Source: Amphiura filiformis (taxonomy: Eukaryota; Echinodermata; Ophiuroidea; Amphilepidida; Amphiuridae). From it: DNA of 64,000 nt. This document shows, piece after piece, positions 1-13,200 of this stretch. The translations under genes were made by a program, and so were the position numbers. The notes beneath the pieces are model-generated. The model saw only the letters and a list, made by a program, of their open reading frames with translations. It did not search any database and was not told where the DNA came from. The first letter of the stretch is position 1. Each line of letters opens with the position of its first letter. The stretch lies in the NCBI RefSeq assembly GCF_039555335.1, contig NC_092628.1:57895547-57959546 (forward strand). Reading direction: 5' to 3'.

Positions 1-2511
1 CAATATCAATATTAGAAATTTAATTTTTCAGACCAATGCCAACTCTAAACCGATCGGCCTCTGCGCTAGTCTAAATTTGGAAAAACTCAGTCCGACACTG
101 CACTAGTCCGAATCTAAAAAAACACTGCGCTAGTCCCAAACTTTCTTTTTTTAAAAACTTGTACAATTTCAGACTTACTGAAAAATTTGATGGACAACCA
201 AAAACATTTCCTTTGTTGTCTTACGGATAAAGCCTTTTTTTCATTATTCTAAAGTGTTCCCTGCTGTCCCCGGTCCCAGGGTGTTTTTGCTCTTTTGCCA
301 TGCATAAAACAATGTAAAGTTGGAAATTGCAAGACTTTATGCAAACCAACTGTGTTCTAAATTATTCTTGCCCCTAAAATCAATGATACAGACACATTGA
401 AGATCCATGCCTTTATGTTGCACTTTTTACAAAGGTTTCTTAGGGGGAAAAGAGTGCTTTTATTTTTAAATTATTTTTTGGAGACACATTCAATTTATAT
501 GATTTTATTTGGTTTCATTAAAATACACACTAAATTTGTATAATTGTTTTTGGAAATTGTATATTTCGATATTTCCCAAGGTATACAATGTACATTTTGT
601 ACACACACATTTTTACTGCATCATGGCAGATGTGTAATAATCCGTACATGTATCTGTGAAATAAATTTCACAGTATGTATGACAATTTATCAAATCTAAA
701 CATTTATTTCTTGAAAATAATTCATTGTGTATACTGGAAATTTGTTATCCCACAAATGTCCGATTTTGTAACCCTTTCAATACGAATAGCAAATTCTTTG
801 TTTTGATTAGAAAATTAGCATAAATATAGCAGGTAATTCATTCATCCAGAGGTCTAGATGAAACATCGTTTTTTAAAAGGTCATCGCAGAACACCGCATG
901 CTCTGTGCATGGAACAAGATCCCAGATGTCCTCAAGTTCCTTATATCAATTTGTATTTAGCCCACAGAGGTTGAGAATCAGCCAAGTTGACAGCTCAAAT
1001 GCACACAGCAATTTGTACATGTTATGACTCGATCCTCGTTATGCAGCATGTACAGAGAGCTACATTTGTGTGTGCAGCGTACTAAATAGTGCATGTACAC
1101 TGCACATTGGGGCTTTTGTAACCGGTATTATCAGTGTCATCAATTGAGGATGCCATGTACGAAAGATAAATGCAGGGATACTTCTGATCAAGAATTTATA
1201 GCACCATTGCATCAATTTTCCATTGAATTTGAGAATCAGATACTGTATATTTTACTGACTTAATGCGCAGATACCATTAAATATTTGTAGATTGCTAATT
1301 TTATTTAAACAAAAAAATGTTTGTGTAAAAATAATTTCAAATTGCAGGCAATTTTTCTTCAATGTTATTTAAAATATTATTTCCATTTAAAATTTCTTTT
1401 GAAAAGATCTGTTCACACTTAACATTCAGATATAGGCTAGGTTTCGAACATAAACAAAACTATAATTATGATATTTTTAAAACAGCAGTGATATATGTAA
1501 GTGTCCCTACAATATAAATTTGTTCTGCCAGACATGTTTAGTTATATCTGCAGATGTTCATTGAATCCAGCAATAGATGAAAATGAATTCAGGGATTAAA
1601 ATTACTGTTTTTGCTGGGCTAAATTACATTTTGGTGTTCCGGACCTCTGAATTAAAAACACATTTGGTACATTGTACAACCTTAACAATTAGAAAAAAAA
1701 TTGCAGTGAATAAAATAATTGACCAGTCATTTTTAAAATTGTAATTTAACCAATGTTGGAGGATATACAAACTTGAGATAATCTAGAAGATTTAGCACAA
1801 AGATCTGTATATAATTTGTCATTTTCATCATTAATGATATCTGTCAACACTCACCAAATGACCCTTGTATTGAAAACAACCAAATTCACAAGTTACCTAG
1901 AAGCAGGGACCCGTAGTTCTTTCTGAATTAGTGATGAAACACATTCAAATTGTAATTGCGTAGAATGTCTGGCAGTGTGCGCATCATTTGTGGTGCAACA
2001 CATCATTCGTAGTGATGGCACACCAAATAGTTGCAGAGTTTAACAAAATATTAATTGCTATGTAAATTGAATAGAATTAGAAATGTATGTGCAAACATAG
2101 GCCAACTGGGCAGTTCTAGGTCTTTAATAAATCCATGAGCTTTTGGGGAGGGGGCTGTGCTCCTGGACCCTTGCCAGGGGGATTCCACTCGCTTCACTCT
2201 CAGAGTGGCACCTGAAAAATTACATACTGGTGCTCAAGTTGAAATAACTTGATAATTGGGATGTTGGGGTTTGGGCAGCTCTTGGCCACAATTCCATGAG
2301 CTTTTGTGGGTACCGTCCTCCTGGACCCCTGTCAGGGCATTGCCTCAAAACCCCACTAGAGGTCCTAAGGTGGCCCCTGGGCCCCAGTTAGTCGTTCCAC
2401 TGACATCCACTGAAATTACATCACATTGCTCAGTTCAGAAGGTCTGATGTAGAAATTTAAATGATTTGATGTTGTTTGGGTATGTTAAAGCTAATTTATA
2501 AATATAATACA

Positions 2512-2800
2512 TCACAGTGGCCGAGCGGAACGGGCTAGGACTCATAATCTGAAGGTTGCGGGTTCGAGCCCCTGCGAAGCCATCGTGTTGTGCCCTTGAG
2601 TAAGGCACTTTATCTCGATTACTCCTCTCCACCCAGGTGTGAAATGGGGAGCTGTTATGAATTCTGTCCATTGAGCGCCGCCCAAAGGTATGAGCATGCC
2701 TTGGGCATTGTATGGCTGCTGACATATTCTAATGACGGCGGAATAAATGTAAAGCGCTTTGGTACATGTTCACATGTGAAAGGCGCTGCATAAATACCAA
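2512..2800 (+). mobile_element. tRNA-derived SINE
   Basis: The head is tRNA-like. An A-box-like TGGCCGAGCGG lies at 2518-2528 and a B-box GGTTCGAGCCC at 2561-2571, at normal tRNA spacing. A roughly 220-bp body follows (TGCCCTTGAGTAAGGCACTT, then TAAAGCGCTTTGGTACATG) and ends near GCATAAATACCA. This head-body layout is typical of SINEs transcribed by RNA polymerase III. No poly-A tail or clear target duplication was seen. Confidence 0.8.
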
Positions 2801-3619
2801 CATTTATGTGGACATACCCATTGTCTATACGATGCATAAAATAGTAATAAACCCGATCTGAGTCAGAATGCACAAAAAATGAGTTTAATGTCTTTCATAC
2901 AGTAGTACATGGAGCTAGCAGACACTATTGTTACAAACTTGGTCTACAATTTAAACTTCAATACAGTGTAGGCCTTGTAAGAGACAGAAGGTTTATGAGG
3001 TCTGTGGGAACAAAGGGAAGGTACATCAGATCACAGATGCAATTGATGAGCAGATGTGATGTGATCAATCAAATCATGTCTTTTGTCACACAATTTAATG
3101 TTCAATATTTTATTCAATGTTCTTCTTCATACATTTTGTAGGTGTAGGCAACACTGCTGAAATTGTGTTTTTTTTTGTACCTAATAAAAATGTCTTTGGC
3201 CCTTCTTTACTAGTGCATTATATACATGTAGGGGGAAATTTAATTTTGTGTGTTTTTGTTATAGCCTACTTTTCATAGAGTGGTATGATACATGAGTCCC
3301 TGAGCGCTAAAGGATGCAATGTGCAAAATGGGCTATGAAAAGAAAGATGTGGTCTTTGGATGACCAATGACTCAATGTACATAATGTAGGAGGTCATTTT
3401 GGTGGCAATTAACATTTACCATACTACAAACTGCAAAGATAGCCTTCTCTACTAATAGTGTACTACATGTTTTAAGAAAGCCGCACAAAATGCAAAATCT
3501 TACAAACCTTTTTTCATCTAGACTTCATGATGATACCTTAGATCTTGTATCACATTTACACTGGTACAAAAAATGTACTTTTAAAAATGATTTGATTTGG
3601 GAAGCAAGGTCTCTATATA

Positions 3620-3955
3620 TACCGTGTTCATTCCAATACGTGCCCAGGGCGCTTAACAAAGTCATTTTGGGTGGGCGCTTATTTTTTACCTGGAGTACTT
3701 CACAAGGGGTGTTTATTAGAGACGAATTCACATACGTTATAAAAGGGTCCCGAGATGTTCTGGTAGCTTTTCAGATGCAGAAAATGTATTGCAAATTTAC
3801 ACAGGACTTGTAGTCCTCCAGCTATTTCACTGTATCGACGTCTATCTGTCACTTCAACATTAATGGTAGTATATATGTTACCCTTTAGGAAATTAAAAAT
3901 ACACTGGGTGGGCACTTATTGGGGGCATGGGCGCTTATTGGAACAAATACGGTAA
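3620..3955. mobile_element. Palindromic MITE, TACCGTATTTGTTCCAATA termini
   Basis: The left end TACCGTGTTCATTCCAATAC is the imperfect reverse complement of the right end GTATTGGAACAAATACGGTA-type sequence (about 3936-3955). Inside both ends lie GGGCGCTTA / TAAGCGCCC. The flanking TA dinucleotides suit a Tc1/mariner-type target. Non-autonomous, with no transposase frame. Confidence 0.65.
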
Positions 3956-4082
3956 TAAGAATATTTAAGTCAGTGTATAGCTGATGATAGCTGATACCAG
4001 TTGTGTGTTTGCCACAGCCTCTGCAATGGGATTTAATTATATTGTTGAATTTATTGAGTTTTGTTTTTGTTTACCATTACAG

Positions 4083-4246
4083 CAACACCAAATCCAGAAA
4101 GCCATGTCACAACAACATCGAGAGCAGTTCGTAAAGCTGATGAAGAGCCTTATGCACAAAGAACAGCCCTGGTTTCATGGGATCCTGGACAGGGAAGAAG
4201 CTGAACAGAGAATTATCAAATCAGGCCTTCAAGAAGGCAAATTTTT
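4083..4246 (+). CDS. SYK: SYK exon 1 in window: interdomain A end and start of C-SH2
   Basis: The acceptor TTTACCATTACAG precedes it and the donor GTAAGTG follows; it runs from phase 0 to phase 2. The first 28 residues (including [15 protein letters not shown]) align with the helical end of interdomain A in Syk, so the ATG at 4104 is probably internal and not the start codon. PWFHG begins the C-SH2 and is followed by DREEAEQRI. The exon ends at GKF, leaving the FLVR strand split across the intron. About 6 kb of intron follows. Confidence 0.92.
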
Positions 4247-7200
4247 GTAAGTGTATGGTCATGTATGTAAATGTGTGTACACCTGCAGACGAGAAAGCAA
4301 CTAAAAAAGGATTTTCAGGGGGGGGGCTCTTAAATGGGATGTGAAATTTGCCCCAAGACAAAGGAGCTCATGTGTGCCATTAACCTAACAGGACCAAGTA
4401 CTACAAAATACTACTTGATATATGCACTGTTCGTGCGTGTATCCCATATGGTGTGATGACGCAATCGCCCTAAGTGATATATAGGCATGGTTTCGCTGGC
4501 CAGCGAAGCCCAATTCCCGTGGCAAGGTGTCGCCGACCCAGTGCTTGGCATGCGAGGGGTCTCGGGTTCGAATCCCACCCAGAGCAAACAACTTCTTTCT
4601 TTCTTTTCTCTCTTTATTCCTTCCTTCTTTCCATTCCCGTCGCGAAAAAGCCATGAGGGGGTTAGGTTACCACTATCGAAACTCAGTATAGGCTCAATTA
4701 ACCCTAACAGGACCAAGTACTACAAAATACTACTTGATATATGCGCTGTTCGTGCGTGCATCCCACGTGGTGTGATGACGCAATCGCCCTAAGTGATATA
4801 TAGGCACGGTTTCACTGGCTAGCGAAGCCCAAGACCCGTGGCAAGGTGTCACCGACCCAGTGCTTGGCATGCAAGGGGTCTCGGGTTCGAATCCCACCCA
4901 GAGCAAACAACTTGTTTCTTTCTTTTCTCTCTTTATTCCTTCCTTCTTTCCCTTCCCGTCGCGAAAAAGCCATGAGGGGGTTAGGGTTAGGTGAATCTTT
5001 ACGGTATATACATAATTATGTGTGCCAACAAGATCCCCAAAACTTTTTGCTGGAAAATTAAGTTAATGGAGGTCTTTAGTATTTCAAACTTGTTCGGATT
5101 TGGGATCTTATGGCACAGCCTGTTATGAGGATTCAAAGTTTACACAAGGGCACGCTTCATCAAAACTAGTATTTCGCACACCATCATGATCCCAACCTTT
5201 TGTTTTTGTAATATAACCTATTACTATAGGGTTAGGATTAGGGCTTAGGTTATAGGATGGGGTTTGGACAAAGTTTAGGGTTTGGGTTTATAACTAATAA
5301 ACAATTGGTTTTTTTTCGGACTAATGACCCTTCAGACTATCGACCTGTAAGCATTAAGTGTGTTTATACATTGTCTATCGGCAGGAGCTATAGGCTCCTC
5401 AATACAAGTTGCATAGTGTGCAATGGATCCGACCGGGGGGCCACTCAACTTAAATTTTGGTAGGGGTGTGTGGCACGGAGGGCCGAACTTTGGGAACTAA
5501 GAACTGATTTTTGGGCAAAATAGGGGCTTGATGAACTGAAATTTCAACATTTGTGTGGGGTTCTGTGAACTAAATTGGGCCAAATTATAGGGTTTGGAGC
5601 TAAAGAAATTCAAATTTTTTTTCCAAATTTGAGGCAAAAAGCTACAATTTGCAAAGTTTGAGGCTCAATGAACTGGTGTACATATATGATGCAAATGTGG
5701 GTCTTCAGGAACTGCCGGAGAACCTGAAAAAGGGACCATTGACCGCTGCACATAACCATACCACCTTAAAATGTGAGTGACCCCACGTCCCCGGGGTCTG
5801 ACCCCCACCCTTTTTATTTTTGCTCCACCCTTTTTATCAGTGTCCTTTATACTGAAAATTGCCATATCCCACCCTTTTTACAACAATCATCTTGTAAAAG
5901 ATGAACAAGTTTTTTTAATATTTCAATGTTTATAATTTTTATTCATTTCAGCAAACAAATTAAGAAAATCAGCAACAAATCACAAAAAGGCAGCAAAAAT
6001 TAGAAATACAAAAGAGATGAACAAGTTTTGATATACCCTACGCCTGCTTTATACAAATAAGAAATATAGTTAGTTTTTTTTAGAGAACCCTATTAGAGCA
6101 ATGGCCTATAAACTTGTACAACTTCAAGACTAGACTGGTAAAAGCAACATCAAATGTGTTTTGATCATGGAAAAAGCCATACAAGTTTTTGCTCAAAAAT
6201 TTTAATACCAAAGTGATGTTCCCTTTGAGAAATTGACAAATCCATTATATGTCACTCTCATCCTTTATATAATGCCACCCTTGTAAATGAAAAAGTGAGA
6301 CCCCTGGCCTTTCTCCAGTTTTTAGAATGTGAAAGGGGCATGTTTTTCTAATGCATGGACTACACACTATGAATTGGCTTGTCATTTTTATAAACATGAT
6401 AAAACAATAGTACAAACAAATAGAACAAATACAATCAAAAGTTTCAAACATTTTACACAATTACAATCTTTTCAACATACGTAGATACATGTTGAAATGT
6501 TTCAAGTGTAGCCGTTTAGTAATATATTTTTTAATTTATAAAATCTGAACACCTTCATACTGATTTCAAGAGCCAGTCTTCTAACACAACCATGGTGAAT
6601 ACATTTGATTATAGTAAATGAAATGTTAATGATTCTAATGTAAAATATCATTGTATTTATTCCCACATACATGTGGTTAGGAAAAGACAACATTGTTGGC
6701 TTTGATTAAGTTAGCCAACAGGCCTGCCATATGAAAGGACAACAAACGTAACATGCTGCAATTAATGAACTTATAATTGCATCAACATCCAAAGCGATTT
6801 CCAGGAATCCTGCCTTGTGGTTTTATTTGTTGATCGCTATGACATGTGTCACACTGAGTGACCTGGTATATTTTCACATTTAGAATTTTTTTGATTTTCT
6901 CATCAGATGTTGCATCATTCTATTCACTCTCACAAGCTTATTGATTTCATATCATTTGGAGAATCCATCCACAAATAAAATATGCAAATGTATAGGCCTA
7001 ATTAATTCCTAGGTATTAAAAGAATATTAGGTTCAAAATGCAGATGTGCCATCTGTCCCAGATGTATTATTCAGATGAAGAGTTCGAATGCAAAAGATGA
7101 TATTCGCAATTTTCAAATTTGTTTTGCATTTTTAAAAGGCCACCACACCAATATCTGCCCTGTAACGCTAGCTTTTTAATTGACACCCTTTATGTATGTA

Positions 7201-10200
7201 ATTTCTAAATGAAATGTATATTTTTTAAACTGAACGAAAATAGCACTTTTATGGGTTTTTTTGTATTATTTTTATTTGATGAGTTAAATTTGCTGTCTCA
7301 AATCAAGAGAATTGGATATCACCTTTTTTCTCTGAACTTTACAAATGGTAGTAATTTTTTTTTGGACAAACACTCCTGTCATGCTTTATGGTTAAAATAG
7401 TATTTAAAGTTGGAGGCAAGTTTAGAGTTTGGGTTCAGGTATACACCTTAACATTTTTTGATGTTTGATATTTTAAAGCAATTTTACAACAGTTGGGAAT
7501 TTGTTTAATGATGCATACATTTTACATGGCATTCTTTTGGTTAATTTATTAATTAAGAAAGATGGAATTCATGTTTTCCTGTTTTGTTAAAAAACATGCT
7601 TTTATAAAAGCTTTTAGGTATTTTTCACTTAAGAGACCTGTATACATGCTTGTAAATGGAATTCTACGGTATTGTAACATTTCAATAAAAAATAAGATTT
7701 GTAATTTCTTTTCCACAAAATATTAATTTTCACTGTCAGATATGTCCCCTTTTAGTTTTGTGCTGAACAAATGAGGTAAAACAAAGAAAAATACTATTTA
7801 ATTTTAGTGTTGTGAACATCTTGTATAAAGTACAGTGTTATGAACATTCATTTATAAAATTGATGAACTTGTTTACGGATGTTATGAACATTATTTACAT
7901 ATTTGGCTAATATTTTGATTGTATGAATTAAACAACAGGGCATTATTGTTTTATTAAATATTGCAGATAAAGCCTTGATTTTTGCAATTATGTAAAAATC
8001 AGAATTTTTACAAAATTAATATTGAGGGCATCATCATCAGCATATTTACAATATTGCTTTTATTATTATCACTAATAATTAATAGAGCATGTTTGGCTAT
8101 CATTAGTTTCGTTAAAAAATAAACATCACATAAAATTGAAACAACAATTGTTTTAGGCTTCAATCACAGGGGATTTTTGCACCAATATGCATGGACTATA
8201 AATAAATTGCCACAAAAATGCACTTTATCCCTAGCAGCATACATTGACCATTAGTATCATTGAAATCAAAAAATTGCATTGCACAGTGCTCATCTACATG
8301 TATCTGAATATCAAAAATTAAACATGATGAAATTTGCAATGCCTGTATCTCACATTGGGCCATCAGTATGAGTTGAAAATAAAATGACACAAAAATAACT
8401 GTTTTATGGACTGCTGAAAATAAAACTTGATGAAAATTGCAGGATAACAATAGCTTTGTTATTGTCCATGGTTGGACCATCAATGTATTTGCCTATGTGT
8501 CATCACAGGGCATTGTATTGTCAGAGAGATCTATTATAAGAGATAGGGATGTCAAAATCAGATAGGAATTATTGCAAGATATATAATGTTTAATGACACT
8601 GAAAAAATGATATTAATAATTGCACTTTTTGTATTGGGTTAGAAGGCATAAAAACAGGTGGTCCATTTGGTAGGAATTATGGGTGTTATTTGTTCAGTAT
8701 TTTATAAATAATAATATTAATATTATTTTTATTATTATTATCATGTTTTTATTTTATTGAGAGAGAAAAAAGGTAACACATTACAAAGTAACCATATTGG
8801 AAAATCACCCCCACATTTTGACAAATTTGAGTCAACAATTATGCTACCCATGAAAGCCAAAACAGTTTGTCCTTTGGCCTGCTTGGATGGTATACATGGT
8901 CAAATATTAACTGTATGAGCTTGATGGATGAAATTGAAATATAATCACAAGATGAAAGATGAATTGTTCCATTCCACAAGCCAGAACAGCAAGTGGAATG
9001 GAACAATACATATTTTACCAAGTGATCATATCATATTTTGTTCATTTCGAAAATTTAAAGCAATATTATTTGTTTTATTTCACACATTCATAAATTCAAT
9101 AACATTTCAAGAATGTTTCTTATTTTACAACACTACATACATGTACATCCAAGTTCTACTGTGACCTAATTAATTTTAACCAGAGTTCACGTATGTGTGA
9201 TAATAATATTAGACGATGGCTACTATTGCTAATTTTAATAGAAAGTGATATATTTTGCAGATTTCCTTTTACAAAGCATACTGCGAACTGTGCAGCGTGT
9301 ATTATTTTTCTTAAAGTCCTATGCACATGCTTGACGTCATGCGTGTTTATGTGATGATTAACGCTGAAAAGCAACCTTGCAAAACATTATAGTACCTTTA
9401 ATCGTGAGATTTTCCATGTACCGTATTTCTCGAATAGTCGCCCCTTCAAATAAAGGCTCAACCACTTTTTTCAACAAAGATGTTTCAAAAATGCTGATAT
9501 TTCCATGCTATCTTGTGTAGTAAACTTACCAAGTTGCACACATGATCAATAATAGCGTTGATAATCGGCGAACATCTGGAAGTGAACTAGAAGTCAGTGT
9601 TCTTAAGTTCATAGTTCAGCATTTCAGCGTGAGTTTTAAGCTTACCTGAATAATCGTTCTAAAAATGACCTCTTATAAACGCCCCACTTTTGGAAAATGC
9701 AATGCCCCCGGGGGTGTCTATTCGAGGAAATACAGTAAATGTGTAGTTTATCACCAATCATCACTTGTTATCACAGGCACTTGCTATTTAAAATAAAATT
9801 TGCATATAAGACGTGTTTCCAATTATTATTATAATCAATATTGATCTTAAGATATTGATTGTCCATTCATACTTGCCCGGATGTGCGATCGCGGGGTAGG
9901 GAAAACAAAGGAAATTCATGTTTTTTATTGATGTTACTTGTTAGTTATTGTTGTTATTTTGATGAAATAAGAATCGGAAAAATGTTCTGGTATGTATGAA
10001 CGGTCGGCCCCTTGGGCGTAAACAACCGAGTAGTCAAGAAAATATATGAATGAACCCCTAATTCATACCAAAACTCAAAAGTTATTTCAAATAACTTGCA
10101 TAATAACTAACCAACTTGTGTGTGTTTTTTGTTTCCTTGCACAGAGTTAGAGAACGGAAGGAGGTTGGCAGCTTTGCCTTATCATTATGCTTTCAGAATT

Positions 10201-13200
10201 CTGTATACCATTATAGAATAGATAAAGACTGTACAGGACAACTATCAATCAAAGATGGACCCAAATTTGACACATTACTCATGGTAAGATTGATTGATTG
10301 AGTAGAATGAAAGGAAAATGTTGTGACTGGAATGAAAAAAGAGACAAGTCTCACTGCATGCAATATAATAGGTAGATCCAGGATTTGATCCAAATAAAAA
10401 AATTGTTGGGCCTGAGAGACCAAAATTACCTATTATTTACCAGAGATGCCAGTTTTCAGGTTTTAACCTGAATTCAGGCTTTTTGTGAGTTCAAATTCCC
10501 GTGTTTTTATTTATTTTCAGCCTGTTTTGGGGCTTTTTGGCCTGCATTCACACACTTTTCAGGTTTTTTGAGTGAAACTGACTGGCAACTCTGATTTACT
10601 CATAAAGCATTATTTTGCGAACTCTTGCAGATTTGATAGGCCAACCCCCTTTACACACCCTAATATGCCCTGATTTGAGGTGTTTTTTTTTATAGAACAA
10701 TAGTTTTTAATAAATGAGTGAACCACCAGACTTCATCAGGCAGGTGACCAGTCCAGTGGGTCAGTTGCCTGATGAAGTCTGATGGTTCCAGTCGCAACGT
10801 AGCAAAGTTTTATTTCCAAAACCTTAATAGTTTTTAATGTATAATTACCTAGCTGGCTTTTCAGTGTCATTTTGTTCAATTCAGTTTGTTGTATGTTCTT
10901 TTAAGCCACAGAAATTTGAAAACAAGTGATTTCCCAATTTTTGTCTGTCATTGGACATGGATTAGAGAATGCACAATTTTTTAAAGGCAAAGAAAAATTT
11001 TCAGTTACATTTTCAGCAAGGTAGTCAATCAGTGGCTGTAGAAATGATATATTTTATTGTGATCTATATGTTTCTGGTGAAATAATTGAGTAACGTCTAA
11101 ATGATACATCACATTAGAAAATTGAATCATAGCAAACGAACAAATTCATAACTTTTGTTTGCTTCCTACCTATTACAGATGGTTGACCATTATGAACAGA
11201 AGAAAGATGGGCTTTTATGCACTCTTGGAGGACCCTGCTCTGATCCTCGTAGAAGGAGACATTCAGGTGAGCCTTCAGGGCAACAGTTTATTTGTAGGTC
11301 TGCAAACAAAATAGAAAATGAGTATTTCATGAATGCTCTTTAAGAATTATTGTTGATGTTAAAGTCTGTCCAAACCTGTAAGTGACACGATCCAGTATAG
11401 GTGAGTTGTTTCTATAGGGACATTATTTTGCCCTCAATGAGCGACACTCAAACATGGTGGAGTCGGGAATATCTCTTTGGAAAATACTGGGGAAATGAAA
11501 GTCCAATTTTGATTGATTTTTTGGCACATGTATCCTGTCAAATAGGAGAAATTTTGAAATTAAAATTAAATTAAAAATTGATACCATCGAATTTGAAAAA
11601 ATAAGAAAAACTCATTTATGTTGATTGCCTCACACAACATAATCCACTCAAGCCAAAGTTGGGAAATATGAACTTGGGATATATAGGCAAAAACAAGGGT
11701 ACAGAAATGGACATCTAAAATAATTAGCATAAAAAGCATTGGCGTAGCTATCTTTGATATTTTGAGTTTTAGTGGTGATTGGGGCAAGAGTTGAGGTATA
11801 CCCAGTGATGCTGTAAATTATAATGATCCTTTGAAATTGGCCAATCAGCACCTGACTTCCATGTTTGTTGATAGGACCTGCTCACTGTCTAAGGCTTTGA
11901 AAATAGGAAACTTGAATTTTGAACTTTGTTTCAAAGTATTCATATTTCCAGACTTCCAAGAACATGCTTCAAGACCCACGTCAACAAGCATTTTGGTAAC
12001 ACTATAACAAATAATGAACAGGTGATTGCCTCTTCGATCATCCACTGAATTTTATTGATTGCTGCCTCAAAATGCTTGCTGAGAAGGGGCTACAGCAAGA
12101 ATTTCAAATGAATGAAGACCATGTGATGAACGCCCACATTCCTCAACAGTAACAATATGCCCAGGTTATTGGACATGTCCTGGGCGCAGCGGACACATGC
12201 AATTATGCGTTCGTCTAAAATGACGCATTGTGTTCATTCATTTAAAATTGTGACGGTAAGTACATGTACATCCACATACCCTGTAAGGATCACTCCATAT
12301 ATTCTAATTCTGTATAATATTCATTATTGCAGAAATATATTAAAAGTATGTGCTGAATTGGCACATTAGTTAAGTTTGTTAACAACCTCATCTAGCCTTA
12401 AAATCATTGCCATCTTTGTACTAGTATGCATGTTTGTACTCAATCAAGCAAAGAGAAAATTAATTATGGCCTGCCTGTCAAACATTTTGGTGAAATTCAG
12501 ATATTTGGTATTGTTATTAAACCAATTTCACAAAAGATTTAATGGAACAGAATATCTCAAATTCTAAGAGATTCTAGTGTATGTTGCTAAAAAGAAACTG
12601 AATTTGATCGGAAGAATTTGATCAGAAGTGTCCTATGTCAAAGATACATTCTTTCTGGTTGTAAGGTGCAATCCTGTGATCAATGACAACCACACAGTAC
12701 ATGCAGCTTTGCAAAAATGAAAATGTCTTGTGTGAGAATAAACTATGACCATTAATTAGAGTTTCAATCATTGAACATGTAACATGTGTCATTTGAAATG
12801 GGCAATAACTGGAGAAGAGCAGAAGTCTTATACAGGCATGATAGTTATTTACCAAGATCAGGTTTTAATTGATTGATTCTTGCTTTGCTTGATTGCAGTT
12901 GCCATTCCCTGCTTGCTTATTAGCTTGCTTGCTTGCTTGCTTTTTACATCCATAGTTAAATCCTCTTATTCCATAATGACAAAACCATTGCTTTGAATTC
13001 CCTCCTATGTACCTAACTATTCAAGATATGGGTCCATCATCTCATCAAATGAACGGCAACAAATCATCATCGGAAGGTAACCTAGGAGCACTGCGCAAGT
13101 CTGATTCTGAGTATACCCATAAACGTAAGCCATGATTGATTCATAAAAGGCTTCACACCAAATTATACAAAGTCATTTACATCTGATGTAATCAATCGGG

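Larger units (their letters stand above)
1..4082. other. Non-coding sequence upstream of first visible SYK exon
   Basis: No exon could be supported here. It is probably intron between the N-SH2 exons and the interdomain A exon of SYK, although distal upstream sequence cannot be excluded. It contains a tRNA-derived SINE at 2512-2800 and a palindromic element at 3620-3955. Short open frames here have no recognisable domain. Confidence 0.6.
4247..10144 (+). other. SYK intron 1 (5.9 kb)
   Basis: Holds the tandem SINE pair at 4385-4985, degenerate repeats rich in CACCCTTTTT and GGGGCTTGATGAACTG (5.46-6.3 kb), a hairpin at 8963-9007 and a palindromic element at 9419-9738. The remainder is AT-rich with no exon supported. 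Confidence 0.8.

Noticed and set aside
2518..2575. Functional tRNA gene at the SINE head
   Set aside because: The acceptor and anticodon stems do not pair well and a SINE body follows; likewise for the tRNA-like head at 49361.
1..4082. Search for N-SH2 exons of SYK
   Set aside because: No frame with FLxR-like or SH2 strand motifs bounded by splice signals was found; assumed to lie outside the window.
4104..4250. ATG at 4104 as the SYK start codon
   Set aside because: The sequence upstream of it is open to a good acceptor, and the residues on both sides align with interdomain A of Syk, so it is read as an internal methionine.
4975..5255. TTAGGG-like repeats (GTTAGGGTTAGG, GGGTTAGGATTAGGG) as interstitial telomere
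   Set aside because: Only one or two imperfect units at each place, inside or next to other repeats; too few to call.
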